This document shows, piece after piece, positions 8,945 to 18,718 of a stretch of 64,000 bases of DNA; the first letter of the stretch is position 1; every line of letters begins with the position of its first letter. A program made the position numbers and the translations under genes. The stretch covers positions 1 through 64,000 of the forward strand of contig NZ_JAOCDM010000007.1 of the NCBI RefSeq assembly GCF_029840925.1, given 5' to 3'. Under the pieces are notes generated by a model, which was given only the letters and a program-made list of their open reading frames with translations, made no database searches and was not told the origin of the DNA. This stretch comes from Pseudomonas sp. GD03858. Its GTDB lineage: Bacteria > Pseudomonadota > Gammaproteobacteria > Pseudomonadales > Pseudomonadaceae.

Positions 8945-9830
8945 TGGCGGCAGAAGTCCTGGCGCGTTCTTGGCTGCGTGGCGGCCATGGGAAGAGAGCG
9001 TCGATCTGGGTGCCCTTGCCGGGCTGGCTGGTGATGGTCAGGCTGCCCTGCAGGGCGGTGGCGCGCTCCAGCATGCCGGCCATGCCACGCTGGCCGGCTT
9101 CGGCGGGCGCCGGGATGGGGACGAAACCCGCGCCGTCATCCTGGATCGACAGGGCAAGCCCGGCCGGTGTGCGCTGCAGTCGCACCACCAGGTTGCGGGC
9201 ATGGGCATGGCGCAACATGTTGGTGACCGCTTCCTGGGTGATGCGAAAGGCGGCCATGGTGACCTCCTCACTGATTCCTCCGAGGCGTTGCTGGCACTCC
9301 AGGCTCCAGTGCACGTCACTGTTCTCCAGCGTGCGTAGCAGGTGCGCGCGCAAGCTCGCTTCCAGGCCGAGGCTGGCCAGTTGCCGTGGATTGAGAATTG
9401 CGGAAACGTCGCGCACGTTGCCCAGGGTGTGGTCCAGGGTGCTGCGCAGCCTGGTGCAGTGCGCCTGGAGCTCGGCGGGCACCCGGCGTTGCAGCCAGTC
9501 GACCTGAAGCTTGGCGGCCGTCAGCAGTTGGCCAATGTCGTCATGCAGTTCGCGGCTCAAGCGCTGGCGTTCGCTCTCTTGGACCTTGAGCATGCGGTTG
9601 GCCAGTTCCGCCGGTCGCAGGGTAATGGAGCGCGCCCAGTGCCGCAGGTGCCAGCCCACGCCGATCATCGCCACCAGCTGCAGCAGCAGCGCGCTCGCCG
9701 GCAGGGGAAGGGCGCGCAAGTAGCACAGCAGGTTCGCAGCCAGTGAGGCTATGCACAGCAGTGTCGTCATCCAGCGGAGCAAGGCAGCTCTGGAGCGGCA
9801 GTGCTGGAGAAACTTCAAGCGTGAGAGCAT
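8934..9830 (-). CDS. NarX/DegS-type sensor histidine kinase
   Basis: About 298 aa from the ATG at 9830. Two hydrophobic helices near the N-terminus (around WMTTLLCIASLAANLLCYL and ALLLQLVAMIGVGWHL) form a short membrane anchor without a large periplasmic sensor. HisKA_3 H-box: ESERQRLSRELHDDIGQ; HATPase: ITQEAVTNMLRHAHA and DDGAGF. It phosphorylates the overlapping NarL-type regulator. The start is uncertain: none of ATG 9830, ATG 9875 or GTG 9980 has a good ribosome site. Confidence 0.88.
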   Translation of the reverse strand: MLSRLKFLQHCRSRAALLRWMTTLLCIASLAANLLCYLRALPLPASALLLQLVAMIGVGWHLRHWARSITLRPAELANRMLKVQESERQRLSRELHDDIGQLLTAAKLQVDWLQRRVPAELQAHCTRLRSTLDHTLGNVRDVSAILNPRQLASLGLEASLRAHLLRTLENSDVHWSLECQQRLGGISEEVTMAAFRITQEAVTNMLRHAHARNLVVRLQRTPAGLALSIQDDGAGFVPIPAPAEAGQRGMAGMLERATALQGSLTITSQPGKGTQIDALFPWPPRSQERARTSAANDL

Positions 9831-10110
9831 GGATAGGGAAGCCACTGAGTGAGTGCCGTAGGAAGCTTTGCGCATGTCTGGCCAGGAGTTTTTGCGTTCC
9901 GCTTCGAATAACGCATCCGGTGCACGACCGGTTGTCCGATATCCAGGGTGCGCATGTTCGAAAGGTGCGCATGTTATCACTTCGATCGGATCTGGTCGCG
10001 GGAATACAGCGGCTTGAAGCCTTGTATTTTACGGGCTTCGACAGGTCAGTTGAGTGAAAATGTGACTAGCAGAGTGCCATTATTAGATGATGTTTCTAAA
10101 ATGCCTTGAT

Positions 10111-10183
10111 CAACTAAGAAAGCGCCACGGCTAAACATTCGGTAAAACTTGTCCAACTTCTCAAGTTGGCCACGGCTTAGTTG
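10111..10183. repeat. Nested inverted repeats in an AT-richer gap
   Basis: Outer arms CAACTAAG (10111-10118) and CTTAGTTG (10176-10183) enclose a perfect hairpin CCAACTT-CTC-AAGTTGG at 10153-10169. The segment 9981-10197 is AT-richer than its surroundings and lies between the kinase start and the end of the Hpt-like gene. On the minus strand it could be the 3' end of that upstream gene. A minus-strand frame (10046-10297) reads through here but has no recognisable product. Confidence 0.5.
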
Positions 10184-10197
10184 CTGCCAACTGCGGG

Positions 10198-10713
10198 TTA
10201 GTGCTGGCGATCCGTCGATATCGCGGGCGCTTCGGGCTGGTCCCCTGGAGCATGGGGATGCGCGCAGAGGGTGCCGAGCTCCTGACAGGGAGCGCATAGC
10301 CGCGTTGCGGGCATGCCCAGTGACAGGGCCAGATCACCCAGCAGCTGCTGCTGTTCTTCGCTGTCCATGTGCAGGCGACCGGTCAGGGGGTCGAGAAGCT
10401 CCAGTTGCCAGTCCAGCAGGGTCAGGCAGGCGGCCAGTGCCGGCAGGCTCTGGCCATGCAATCGGCCTTGCTGGCAGCCTGGTGCGAGCAGTTGCTGCAG
10501 GGCGAGCGTGTAATGCGCCACTTCCACCATGCCGAACTGCCTGGCGCGGTGGGCAAGTGTATCGAGCGTTTCGCCCAGGCAGTGACAGGCGTCAGGGTCG
10601 CTGTCGATCAGCTTCAGGTGCTGCAGGCACTCCTGGGATCTGGCCAGCAGGACCTGCGCATCCTGCAGGAAACCCTGCACGGCATCGTTGAGCAGTGGAG
10701 TGCTGTCCATCAT
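10198..10713 (-). CDS. Hpt-like protein lacking the phospho-acceptor histidine (tentative)
   Basis: 171 aa from ATG 10713; in-frame starts exist further upstream. The protein is helical, rich in Leu, His and Gln, with no membrane segment. A segment at about residues 50-62, LDTLAHRARQFGMVEVAH, resembles the core helix of histidine phosphotransfer domains (usual pattern HTLKGxAxxFG), but the alignable His position is Asp. It may therefore be a non-phosphorylated docking protein. It is divergent from cheV, which hints at a chemotaxis or signalling role. Family assignment is inference; existence as a gene is fairly likely from length and context. Confidence 0.6.
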   Translation of the reverse strand: MMDSTPLLNDAVQGFLQDAQVLLARSQECLQHLKLIDSDPDACHCLGETLDTLAHRARQFGMVEVAHYTLALQQLLAPGCQQGRLHGQSLPALAACLTLLDWQLELLDPLTGRLHMDSEEQQQLLGDLALSLGMPATRLCAPCQELGTLCAHPHAPGDQPEAPAISTDRQH

Positions 10714-11046
10714 GGCGCCCCGGTGGCGGAGTTCGGCCATACCAAGATGTTCGCTAGCAAAAGCCTGACTCCGTTCATGCATTGAGAATGGCGTCACATT
10801 AATGGCTAATGGATATCGCGAACATCAGGTTGCACCCGATTGCTCCTAGGGGTTTCCCTGATGAAGTTTCGGGTGGGTCGCTCGTTGCGAGCGTTCGAGG
10901 CGAGGGTGTGGCATCAGTAAAACATGATGGTAAAGTGATATCAATCGCTCCGGATGGCTTTTTCCATCAGGGGTCAAGCCAGGCGAATATCCGCCGATAC
11001 AAGGCTGATGCATCCACTTTCCCGACTCAAGCCAAGGGGCTGTCCA

Positions 11047-11982
11047 ATGGCAGGCATTCTCGACACGGTAGACCAACGCACGCAACTGGTGGGTGAGAAC
11101 CGCCTGGAAATCCTCATGTTCCGCCTGGCTGGCCGGCAGTTGTTTGCCATCAACGTCTTCAAGGTTCAGGAGGTGTTGCAGCTGCCCAAGCTGACCCTCA
11201 TGCCGCAGCGGCACGCGTTCGTTTGCGGGGTGGTGAACCTGCGGGGGCAGACCTTGCCGGTGATCGACCTGTCCCAGGCGATCGGCATGCGCCCGCTGCA
11301 GCCAGGGCCGGACAGCACCATCATCGTCACCGAGTACAACCGCTCGGTGCAGGCCTTCCTGGTGGGAGGCGTCGACCGCATCGTCAACATGAACTGGGAG
11401 GCGATCATGCCGCCGCCGACCAGTGCAGGCCGCCAGCACTACCTCACGGCGATCACCAAGGTCGAGGAAAAACTGGTGGAGATCATCGATGTGGAGAAGG
11501 TGCTGGCCGAGATCGTGCCATACAGTGCCAAGGTGTCCCGCGACAAGCTGGACGATCCGCTGCTGGCGCGTGCCCGTGGTCGCGAGGTGCTGCTGGTGGA
11601 CGACTCCAGTGTGGCGCTGGCGCAACTGCGTGACACCCTGTCGCAACTGGGGGTGAAACTGCACGTCGCCAGCGATGGCCTCAAGGCGTTGCGCCTGCTC
11701 AAGGGCTGGGCCGATGCCGGAGAGGACGTATGCGAGAAGCTGCTGATGATCTTTACCGACGCGGAAATGCCCGAGATGGATGGCTACCGGTTGACCACCG
11801 AGATCCGCAATGACCCCCGCCTGCGCGGTCTTTATGTCGTGTTGCACACCTCGTTGTCGGGCAGCTTCAACGAATCCATGGTGAAGAAGGTCGGTTGCGA
11901 CAACTTCCTTTCCAAGTTCCAGCCAGATCGCCTGGTGGACGTGGTGCGTCAACGCTTGAGCCTGGATCACGCCGTGGTGTGA
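11047..11982 (+). CDS. cheV: Chemotaxis coupling protein CheV (CheW-REC)
   Basis: 311 aa. N-terminal CheW-like domain (about residues 15-160; LFAINVFKVQEVLQLPKL, GVVNLRGQTLPVIDLSQAI) couples chemoreceptors to CheA. The C-terminal receiver domain (about 175-305; VLLVDDSSVAL, phospho-Asp in MIFTDAEMPEMDGY) is thought to tune coupling by accepting phosphate from CheA. Start ATG 11047 has AAGGGG 8 bases upstream; upstream in-frame codons lack this. No other chemotaxis gene lies next to it apart from the Hpt-like gene on the other strand. Confidence 0.94.
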   Translation: MAGILDTVDQRTQLVGENRLEILMFRLAGRQLFAINVFKVQEVLQLPKLTLMPQRHAFVCGVVNLRGQTLPVIDLSQAIGMRPLQPGPDSTIIVTEYNRSVQAFLVGGVDRIVNMNWEAIMPPPTSAGRQHYLTAITKVEEKLVEIIDVEKVLAEIVPYSAKVSRDKLDDPLLARARGREVLLVDDSSVALAQLRDTLSQLGVKLHVASDGLKALRLLKGWADAGEDVCEKLLMIFTDAEMPEMDGYRLTTEIRNDPRLRGLYVVLHTSLSGSFNESMVKKVGCDNFLSKFQPDRLVDVVRQRLSLDHAVV

Positions 11983-12006
11983 TAGCGGCCCGCAGCCGGT
12001 ATAAGA

Positions 12007-12170
12007 TAGTGTCCTGTCTCGGAAATAAGCTGTTCACTTTTGGCGGCATCTTGGGCGCCCGGCCGGCGTTGCCACTCCTCGCCATAGCCCTGCTATGACT
12101 CGTCGCGGCGCCTTGCCCGGACACCCAAGCCACTCGCCAAAAGAGAACGTATTTCCGAGACAGGACACTA
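12007..12170. mobile_element. MITE-like element with 21-bp terminal inverted repeats
   Basis: The ends are perfect inverted repeats of 21 bases: 12007-12027 starts TAGTGTCCTGTCTCGG and 12150-12170 is its complement. Homology between the arms continues inward (TTTTGGCG, CTTGGG, GGCG) so the whole 164 bp could form one imperfect hairpin. The terminal TA at each edge may be a TA target duplication. There is no coding capacity. It lies between cheV and the MOSC gene. Non-autonomous mobility is inferred from structure only. Confidence 0.65.
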
Positions 12171-12201
12171 GGTTCTTTCGACTGGCGCAAGGCGGGCAAG
12201 G

Positions 12202-13005
12202 ATGTTTCTGAGTGCGTTGTATCGTTATCCGGTGAAATCCGGGCGGGCCCAGGGCCTGGAGGTGTCTTCTGTCGGCACCCTGGGCCTGGAGGGTGATCGG
12301 CGCTGGCTGGTGGTGGAAGAAGAGAACGGCCGCTTCCTTACCCAGCGTGCCTGGCCGCGACTGGGGCAACTCAGTGCCGCTTATGGTGCGCAGGGCCAGT
12401 TGCTGCTCGAGGCGCCAGGGCTGGCGCCATTGACGGTGGCGGTGCCGAATGCCGACGACGACTTGCGTGGTGTGACCATCTGGCGTGACACCCTGCGCGT
12501 GCCGGATGCGGGAGACGAGGCGGCGGCCTGGCTCAGCGAGCTGCTGGGCAAGGCGGTAAGGCTGGTGCACTGCCCCGAACAGCGGGCCCGCTACCTGCCC
12601 AGCGGTTACGGCCTGAACAGTGACCGGGCGGCATTTCCCGATGGCTTTCCCTTGTTGCTGATTGGCCAGGCCTCGCTGGATGAGTTGAGCCGGCGTGTCG
12701 GTCGTCCAATGGAAATGTTGCGCTTTCGTCCGAACCTGGTGGTCGAGGGCGCCGAGGCATTTGCCGAGGACCGCTGGAAGCGCATCCGCATTGGCGATAT
12801 GACCTTTCGCGTGCTCAAGCCGAGCGTGCGCTGCATCCTCACCACCCTCGATCCTGCCACGGGCGAGCGCAGCCCTGACCGTGAACCGTTGACCACGCTC
12901 AAGACGTTCCGCGAGAAGGAGGGGGATGTGCTGTTTGGCCAGAACCTGGCGGTGGATGGTGAGGGGGAGCTGAGGGTGGGGATGGCCGTCCAGGTCCTCG
13001 AATAG
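12202..13005 (+). CDS. MOSC domain protein (YcbX-like)
   Basis: 267 aa. MOSC_N beta-barrel domain (SALYRYPVKSGR, LGLEGDRRWLVV) followed by a MOSC domain with FRPNLVVEG and the conserved Cys in LKPSVRCILTTLDPATG, the residue that binds the molybdenum cofactor in this superfamily. E. coli YcbX, which reduces N-hydroxylated compounds, carries an extra C-terminal 2Fe-2S ferredoxin domain. That domain is absent here, so any partner reductase must be separate. Stand-alone gene ending in a REP hairpin shared with the convergent slt. Confidence 0.9.
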   Translation: MFLSALYRYPVKSGRAQGLEVSSVGTLGLEGDRRWLVVEEENGRFLTQRAWPRLGQLSAAYGAQGQLLLEAPGLAPLTVAVPNADDDLRGVTIWRDTLRVPDAGDEAAAWLSELLGKAVRLVHCPEQRARYLPSGYGLNSDRAAFPDGFPLLLIGQASLDELSRRVGRPMEMLRFRPNLVVEGAEAFAEDRWKRIRIGDMTFRVLKPSVRCILTTLDPATGERSPDREPLTTLKTFREKEGDVLFGQNLAVDGEGELRVGMAVQVLE

Positions 13006-13007
13006 TG

Positions 13008-13064
13008 CTATCGCGGGGCAAGCCCGCTCCCACGCACCGTGGGAGCGGGCTTGCCCCGCGATAG
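13008..13064. repeat. REP hairpin (CGCGGGGCAAGCCCGC class)
   Basis: A perfect 27-bp inverted repeat with a CAC loop sits 2 bases after the MOSC stop codon and 7 bases before the slt stop codon. It fills the gap between two convergent genes and probably ends or protects both transcripts. It is the same class as the elements flanking the RAYT gene at 46 kb. Confidence 0.92.
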
Positions 13065-13071
13065 GGTCCGA

Positions 13072-15000
13072 TCACATATCGTCGAAATACCGCTCATGCC
13101 AATCCACCAGCGGCTGCGGTGAATTGAGCTTCTGCCCGTAGATGACCGAATACGACAGCACGTTCTGCACGTACTGGCGCGTCTCGTCGAACGGAATGGA
13201 CTCGACCCAGACATCGAAGCTCAGGTGCTTGGCGCCCTTGAGCCACTGGCGCACGCGCCCCGGGCCGGCGTTGTAGGCCGCCGAGGCCAGCACACGGTTG
13301 CCGTTGAACTGGCCGTGTACCTGGCTCAGGTAGGCGGCGCCGAGCTGGATGTTCTTGTCCGGGTTGAATACCTGGGCCGGCGAGGCCAGCGGGATGCTGA
13401 ACTTGCGCGCGGTCTCCTTGGCGGTGCCCGGCATGAGCTGCATCAGGCCGCTGGCGCCGACACTGGAGCGGGCATCTTCCATGAAGGCACTCTCCTGGCG
13501 AGTAATGGCGAAGACCCAGCTCGAATGCAGGCCACGCACCTTGGCTTCGCGCACCAGGGTGTCACGGTGGGCCATGGGGAAGCGGATGTCCAGGTCGTCC
13601 CAGTACTGGGCCTGGCTGATGGTGCGAATGGCCGGGAAGTACCAGCGCATATCGTAGGCCAGGCGTGCCTGGGCGACCATCTCGTCACGATTGAAGTGGC
13701 GGCTGACGTGGTACCACTCGCGGCGACCCTCGACGATCTGGCCGCGCGCATGGAACTCCAGGGCACGACGCACACCCGGCGTGTTGCGCACCTTGTTGAT
13801 CACCGCCTTGCTCAGCACCAGTGGCTTGTTGTTCAACTGATAAGGCGTCTGTGCCCGGTCCGCGGCGAGGAATCCATAGAAGTCGCGTTCGCGGGCGACG
13901 TTCTTGTACAGCAGAGGGATCTGCGGGTTGTTGGGTTGCGCCAGCTCCAGGCTGCGAGCCTGCCAGTATTTCCAGCGGTTGCTGCTGGCCAGGTCCTGGG
14001 GCAGGCGCTTGGTCAGCTCGTAGGCATCCTCCCAGCGACCCAGGCGCAGCAACAAGCGCAGGCGCCATTCGCTGACGGTGTTGTCGCGCAGCTCGGGGTC
14101 GTAGCGGGTCATCAGGTCGAGGGCGCGCGGATCGTAGCGGCGGGCGAGCGTCAGGCCGATCTCGCGGGCGATGGCGACTTTCTCGTCGCGGGAGAAGTGC
14201 ATGCGCTGGGCGTAATCGTCGAGCAGCGCCATGGCTTGTTCGGGGTTCTGGCGTGCCAGTCGGCGTAGGCCGAGGCTGACCACGTCGGACATGGCTTCGT
14301 TGACCGGGGTGAAGCGCGAGGGCTGGTTGAGCAGTTCGGGTTTCTGTGCCACGTCGAGCAGCAGCTTGCCCTGGGGGGCGAGAGTGGTCAGCGTCTTCAC
14401 CAGGCTGTTCGCCAGGCCATAGTTGCGTGCCTGGGCCGCCAGCTTCGCGCGCTGCCAGCGCTTGGCCTCGGTGAGCTGGCCTTCGGCGGCCCACATGCCG
14501 AACAGGGTGTCGCAGGCCGTAGGCTGCGACTTGCCGACGTTCCACAGTTTTTCGGCGGTGGCGAAGCCTTCCGCGCGCAGGCCGTGGCTGAGCTGGTACT
14601 GGCCGTTGAGGCAGTCCAGCTCGGTGAAGTTGAGTTTGGGGTCGTAGTATTTGGAGAAGGTGCTCCATTCGCCGCGCTCGGCCAGCCAGCGCAACCAGCG
14701 CAGCTTCATCCAGTTGGCCTGGGGCAGGTCGCCGTGGGCGGCTAGAAACCCTTCGATTTCCTCGTTGCTGGCGCTCTTGAGGCGGGCGGTCAGTTCGTCA
14801 TAAGCGAGGTAGGGCGTCAGCGGATAGTCGCGCAGTGCCTGGGCATAGCGCAGGTACGGGCCTTTGTCGCCCTTGGCCAGGGCGCGCTTGGCTTCGTCGT
14901 AGTACTGGCGTTGCTGGGTGATGTCGACAGCCTGAGCGGCACTCGCGGCGGTGGCGGTGAGCAGCAGGCAGGAGGCGATTTGTAACAGGCGGCTGCGCAT
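13072..15000 (-). CDS. slt: Soluble lytic murein transglycosylase
   Basis: 642 aa, normal for Slt70-type enzymes. Periplasmic enzyme that cleaves glycan strands of peptidoglycan, forming 1,6-anhydro-muropeptides. A signal peptide at the N-terminus ends around ASAAQA. A long alpha-superhelical U/L domain follows, then the C-terminal SLT domain with catalytic Glu in AITRQESAFMEDARSSVGAS, GLMQLMPGTAKETA and AAYNAGPGRVRQW. The start at 15000 (MRSRLLQIA) was chosen because it begins the signal peptide. Products would feed the NagZ recycling pathway encoded at 28.3 kb. Confidence 0.94.
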   Translation of the reverse strand: MRSRLLQIASCLLLTATAASAAQAVDITQQRQYYDEAKRALAKGDKGPYLRYAQALRDYPLTPYLAYDELTARLKSASNEEIEGFLAAHGDLPQANWMKLRWLRWLAERGEWSTFSKYYDPKLNFTELDCLNGQYQLSHGLRAEGFATAEKLWNVGKSQPTACDTLFGMWAAEGQLTEAKRWQRAKLAAQARNYGLANSLVKTLTTLAPQGKLLLDVAQKPELLNQPSRFTPVNEAMSDVVSLGLRRLARQNPEQAMALLDDYAQRMHFSRDEKVAIAREIGLTLARRYDPRALDLMTRYDPELRDNTVSEWRLRLLLRLGRWEDAYELTKRLPQDLASSNRWKYWQARSLELAQPNNPQIPLLYKNVARERDFYGFLAADRAQTPYQLNNKPLVLSKAVINKVRNTPGVRRALEFHARGQIVEGRREWYHVSRHFNRDEMVAQARLAYDMRWYFPAIRTISQAQYWDDLDIRFPMAHRDTLVREAKVRGLHSSWVFAITRQESAFMEDARSSVGASGLMQLMPGTAKETARKFSIPLASPAQVFNPDKNIQLGAAYLSQVHGQFNGNRVLASAAYNAGPGRVRQWLKGAKHLSFDVWVESIPFDETRQYVQNVLSYSVIYGQKLNSPQPLVDWHERYFDDM

Positions 15001-15207
15001 GATACGTCCGGGCAGTTGAACCATAGAGAGTGACGGCAATGCCAGCACTGTTGGGTATTACTGCCTAGCTTAGCCGTTTGCCGCGGGCCGGTGAAAGCAC
15101 TGCGCTTGTATCGAGTTGTTATCCGACGCTCTGCTGGGCACGGCGTGCTTTTGATGTCGTGGCCGGGCAAGTCGGGTAGAATGCGCGCCCGGTTTTTGGA
15201 GATGATC

Positions 15208-17139
<1,932 letters not shown>

Positions 17140-17150
17140 TTTCCTGGGCT

Positions 17151-17243
17151 GGCCTCTTCACGGTCAACCCCGCTCCCACAGGATTGCCGCTGCCTCAAGG
17201 GCAGTGATCAACCTGTGGGTGCGGGTTTACCCGCGAAGAGGCC
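17151..17243. repeat. REP pair (CTTCGCGGGTTTACCCGC class), one arm degenerate
   Basis: GGCCTCTTCACGG...CCGCTCCCACAGG and CCTGTGGGTGCGGGTTTACCC...GAAGAGGCC face each other around about 40 bases. It lies between the convergent uup and usp genes. The left arm has changes from the intact copies at 29337-29430 and 54626-54704. Confidence 0.75.
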
Positions 17244-17255
17244 GGACCGGCAAAC

Positions 17256-17696
17256 TCATTCTTTCTTCTGCAACCGCACCGCCAGCACATCGCACGGCGC
17301 GCCATGCAGCACGTCATTGGCGGTGGAGCCCAGCAGTAATGCCAGGCCGTGGCGACCATGGCTGCCGACCACGATCAGGTCGCACTTCTGATCCTTGGCC
17401 AACTGGTGGATTTCCTGGCGAGGTTGGCCATAGACCAAGTGCGAATCACCTTTCTGGATGTCCGGATACTTGGTGAACAGGCGCTCCATGCGTTCCTTGG
17501 CCTGGTCGAACTGCTGCTGCTGAAGCTGCGAGAGGTCCATTGGCACGTCGCCGCCAAAGGCCATGGCCATCGGTTCGACGATATGCACCAGGGACACCTT
17601 GGCGCCACTTGCCAGGGCGATTACCTTGGCCCGCTTGATCACCGGGTCGCATTCCTCGGTCAGGTCGACGGCGACCAGAAGATGTTCATAGGACAT
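17256..17696 (-). CDS. Universal stress protein, UspA family
   Basis: 146 aa, one Usp domain. It begins YEHLLVAVDLTEE, with the acidic ATP-binding residue in AVD. The C-terminal G-2X-G-9X-G-S nucleotide loop is present in VVGSHGRHGLALLLGSTAN. Cytoplasmic stress-survival protein, probably ATP-binding; the exact role is unknown. Start ATG 17696 has AGGAG upstream and fits the family N-terminus better than the in-frame codon at 17714. Confidence 0.92.
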   Translation of the reverse strand: MSYEHLLVAVDLTEECDPVIKRAKVIALASGAKVSLVHIVEPMAMAFGGDVPMDLSQLQQQQFDQAKERMERLFTKYPDIQKGDSHLVYGQPRQEIHQLAKDQKCDLIVVGSHGRHGLALLLGSTANDVLHGAPCDVLAVRLQKKE

Positions 17697-17806
17697 GTGC
17701 AGTACTCCTGACAATCGCGATAGTAGAAGTATGGTCGCTTTCGGGGCGGGCGTTCGTGAAACCTGGGTAACCCGCTCATTTGCAACGCTTTATAAGGTCT
17801 ACAGAT

Positions 17807-18244
17807 ATGACGGTATGGCTGGTGGTGTCAATCCTTGCAGTGATGCTCAGCCCGCTGGCCTGGTTGCGCCAGTCGCGCAAGCAGAGCGAGCAGATGAACC
17901 TGCGCCTTGAAGGCCGGCGCATGGGGCTGGCCATGCAGCTGGCGCCACAGCAGTGGCCGCACTGGCTGGAAAAGGAGCCGCCCAGCCCTTGTCCGCAATA
18001 CCATCGGGCACGGCGCAAGGGGCGGGAGGACAGCTGGTGCTACTGGCAGATCACGCCCGGCGTGTGGTGGAACCAATGGCGTGAGCCTTGTGCGGATCCG
18101 CGTCTGAGCGAGGCCTTCGCGCGCCTGCCGGAAACCGTCTACAAGGTCGAGGCCGACAGCCGCATGATCGCGCTGTACTGGAGCGAGCGCGGCGAAAAAT
18201 CTGTTTTGCAGGATATTGCCCAGACCCTCGACACCCTGGCCTGA
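17807..18244 (+). CDS. Conserved Pseudomonas membrane-anchored protein, unknown function
   Basis: 145 aa. One N-terminal membrane helix (TVWLVVSILAVMLSPLAWL) is followed by a basic segment (RQSRKQSEQ) and a soluble cytoplasmic-looking domain with many Trp (WPHWLEKEPP, WCYWQITPGVWWNQWREPC). No enzyme motif is visible. ATG 17807 was chosen because it begins the helix; an upstream in-frame codon at 17780 only adds a polar tail. Divergent from the stress gene and followed by a strong hairpin terminator. Confidence 0.72.
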   Translation: MTVWLVVSILAVMLSPLAWLRQSRKQSEQMNLRLEGRRMGLAMQLAPQQWPHWLEKEPPSPCPQYHRARRKGREDSWCYWQITPGVWWNQWREPCADPRLSEAFARLPETVYKVEADSRMIALYWSERGEKSVLQDIAQTLDTLA

Positions 18245-18254
18245 CCGCCGCCAA

Positions 18255-18302
18255 CGTAAAACGGCGCGCCGGAGCAATTACGCTCCGACGCGCCGTTTTA
18301 CG
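18255..18302. terminator. Strong hairpin terminator
   Basis: CGTAAAACGGCGCG and CGCGCCGTTTTACG pair, with an inner CGGAGC/GCTCCG stem around AATTA. It starts 11 bases after the stop of the preceding gene. T and A tracts at both stem ends make it usable in both directions. Confidence 0.85.
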
Positions 18303-18718
18303 TTCTGCCATGCAGAAAAAGGCCAGGCAGGCCGGAAACACCTTCATTCAGACGCAGTGTAGCCATCGCCCGCGGATGCGTTTAGAAAAATGCAGCATTC
18401 AAGGCCGATGATGGTCTATCGCTGACATGAATGGTCGGCGATCACTGTCATCATGTTTCGTACCACGCACCTGGAATATGACTGGAAAGTCGCATTTTCA
18501 CGGCGTTCGCGAGCATTTGACAACGCGGTTCTTTTCGGAGAATGTGTGCATACCCAAATCAAACGGGCGTATGAATTGAGCGTTTGTATGTCAGACGGCT
18601 CTTACAGAATCCCGATTAGCGCGCCGACGGGTGTGCCTGGGGCGAGGGACCGACAGACCGGCTCTCCCGCCAGCGATCGGCGTGTACAGTTCAGCTTCCA
18701 TATCGTGGAGATCAGTTG
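18303..18718 (+). promoter_or_regulatory. fadB upstream region with possible promoter and PsrA-like half-sites
   Basis: About 415 bases without a gene. TTGACA at 18517-18522 lies 17 bases before a weak GAATGT, a possible promoter. Downstream, CAAAC (18560-18564) and GTTTG (18582-18586) are the two halves of the PsrA operator seen upstream of psrA, but 17 bases apart instead of 4. PsrA control of fadBA is known in P. aeruginosa; here the spacing makes the site doubtful. Confidence 0.4.

Noticed and set aside
10046-10297. 83-codon minus-strand frame
   Set aside because: It overlaps the Hpt-like gene in another frame, has no ribosome site and no recognisable product; kept only as part of a finding on the structured gap.
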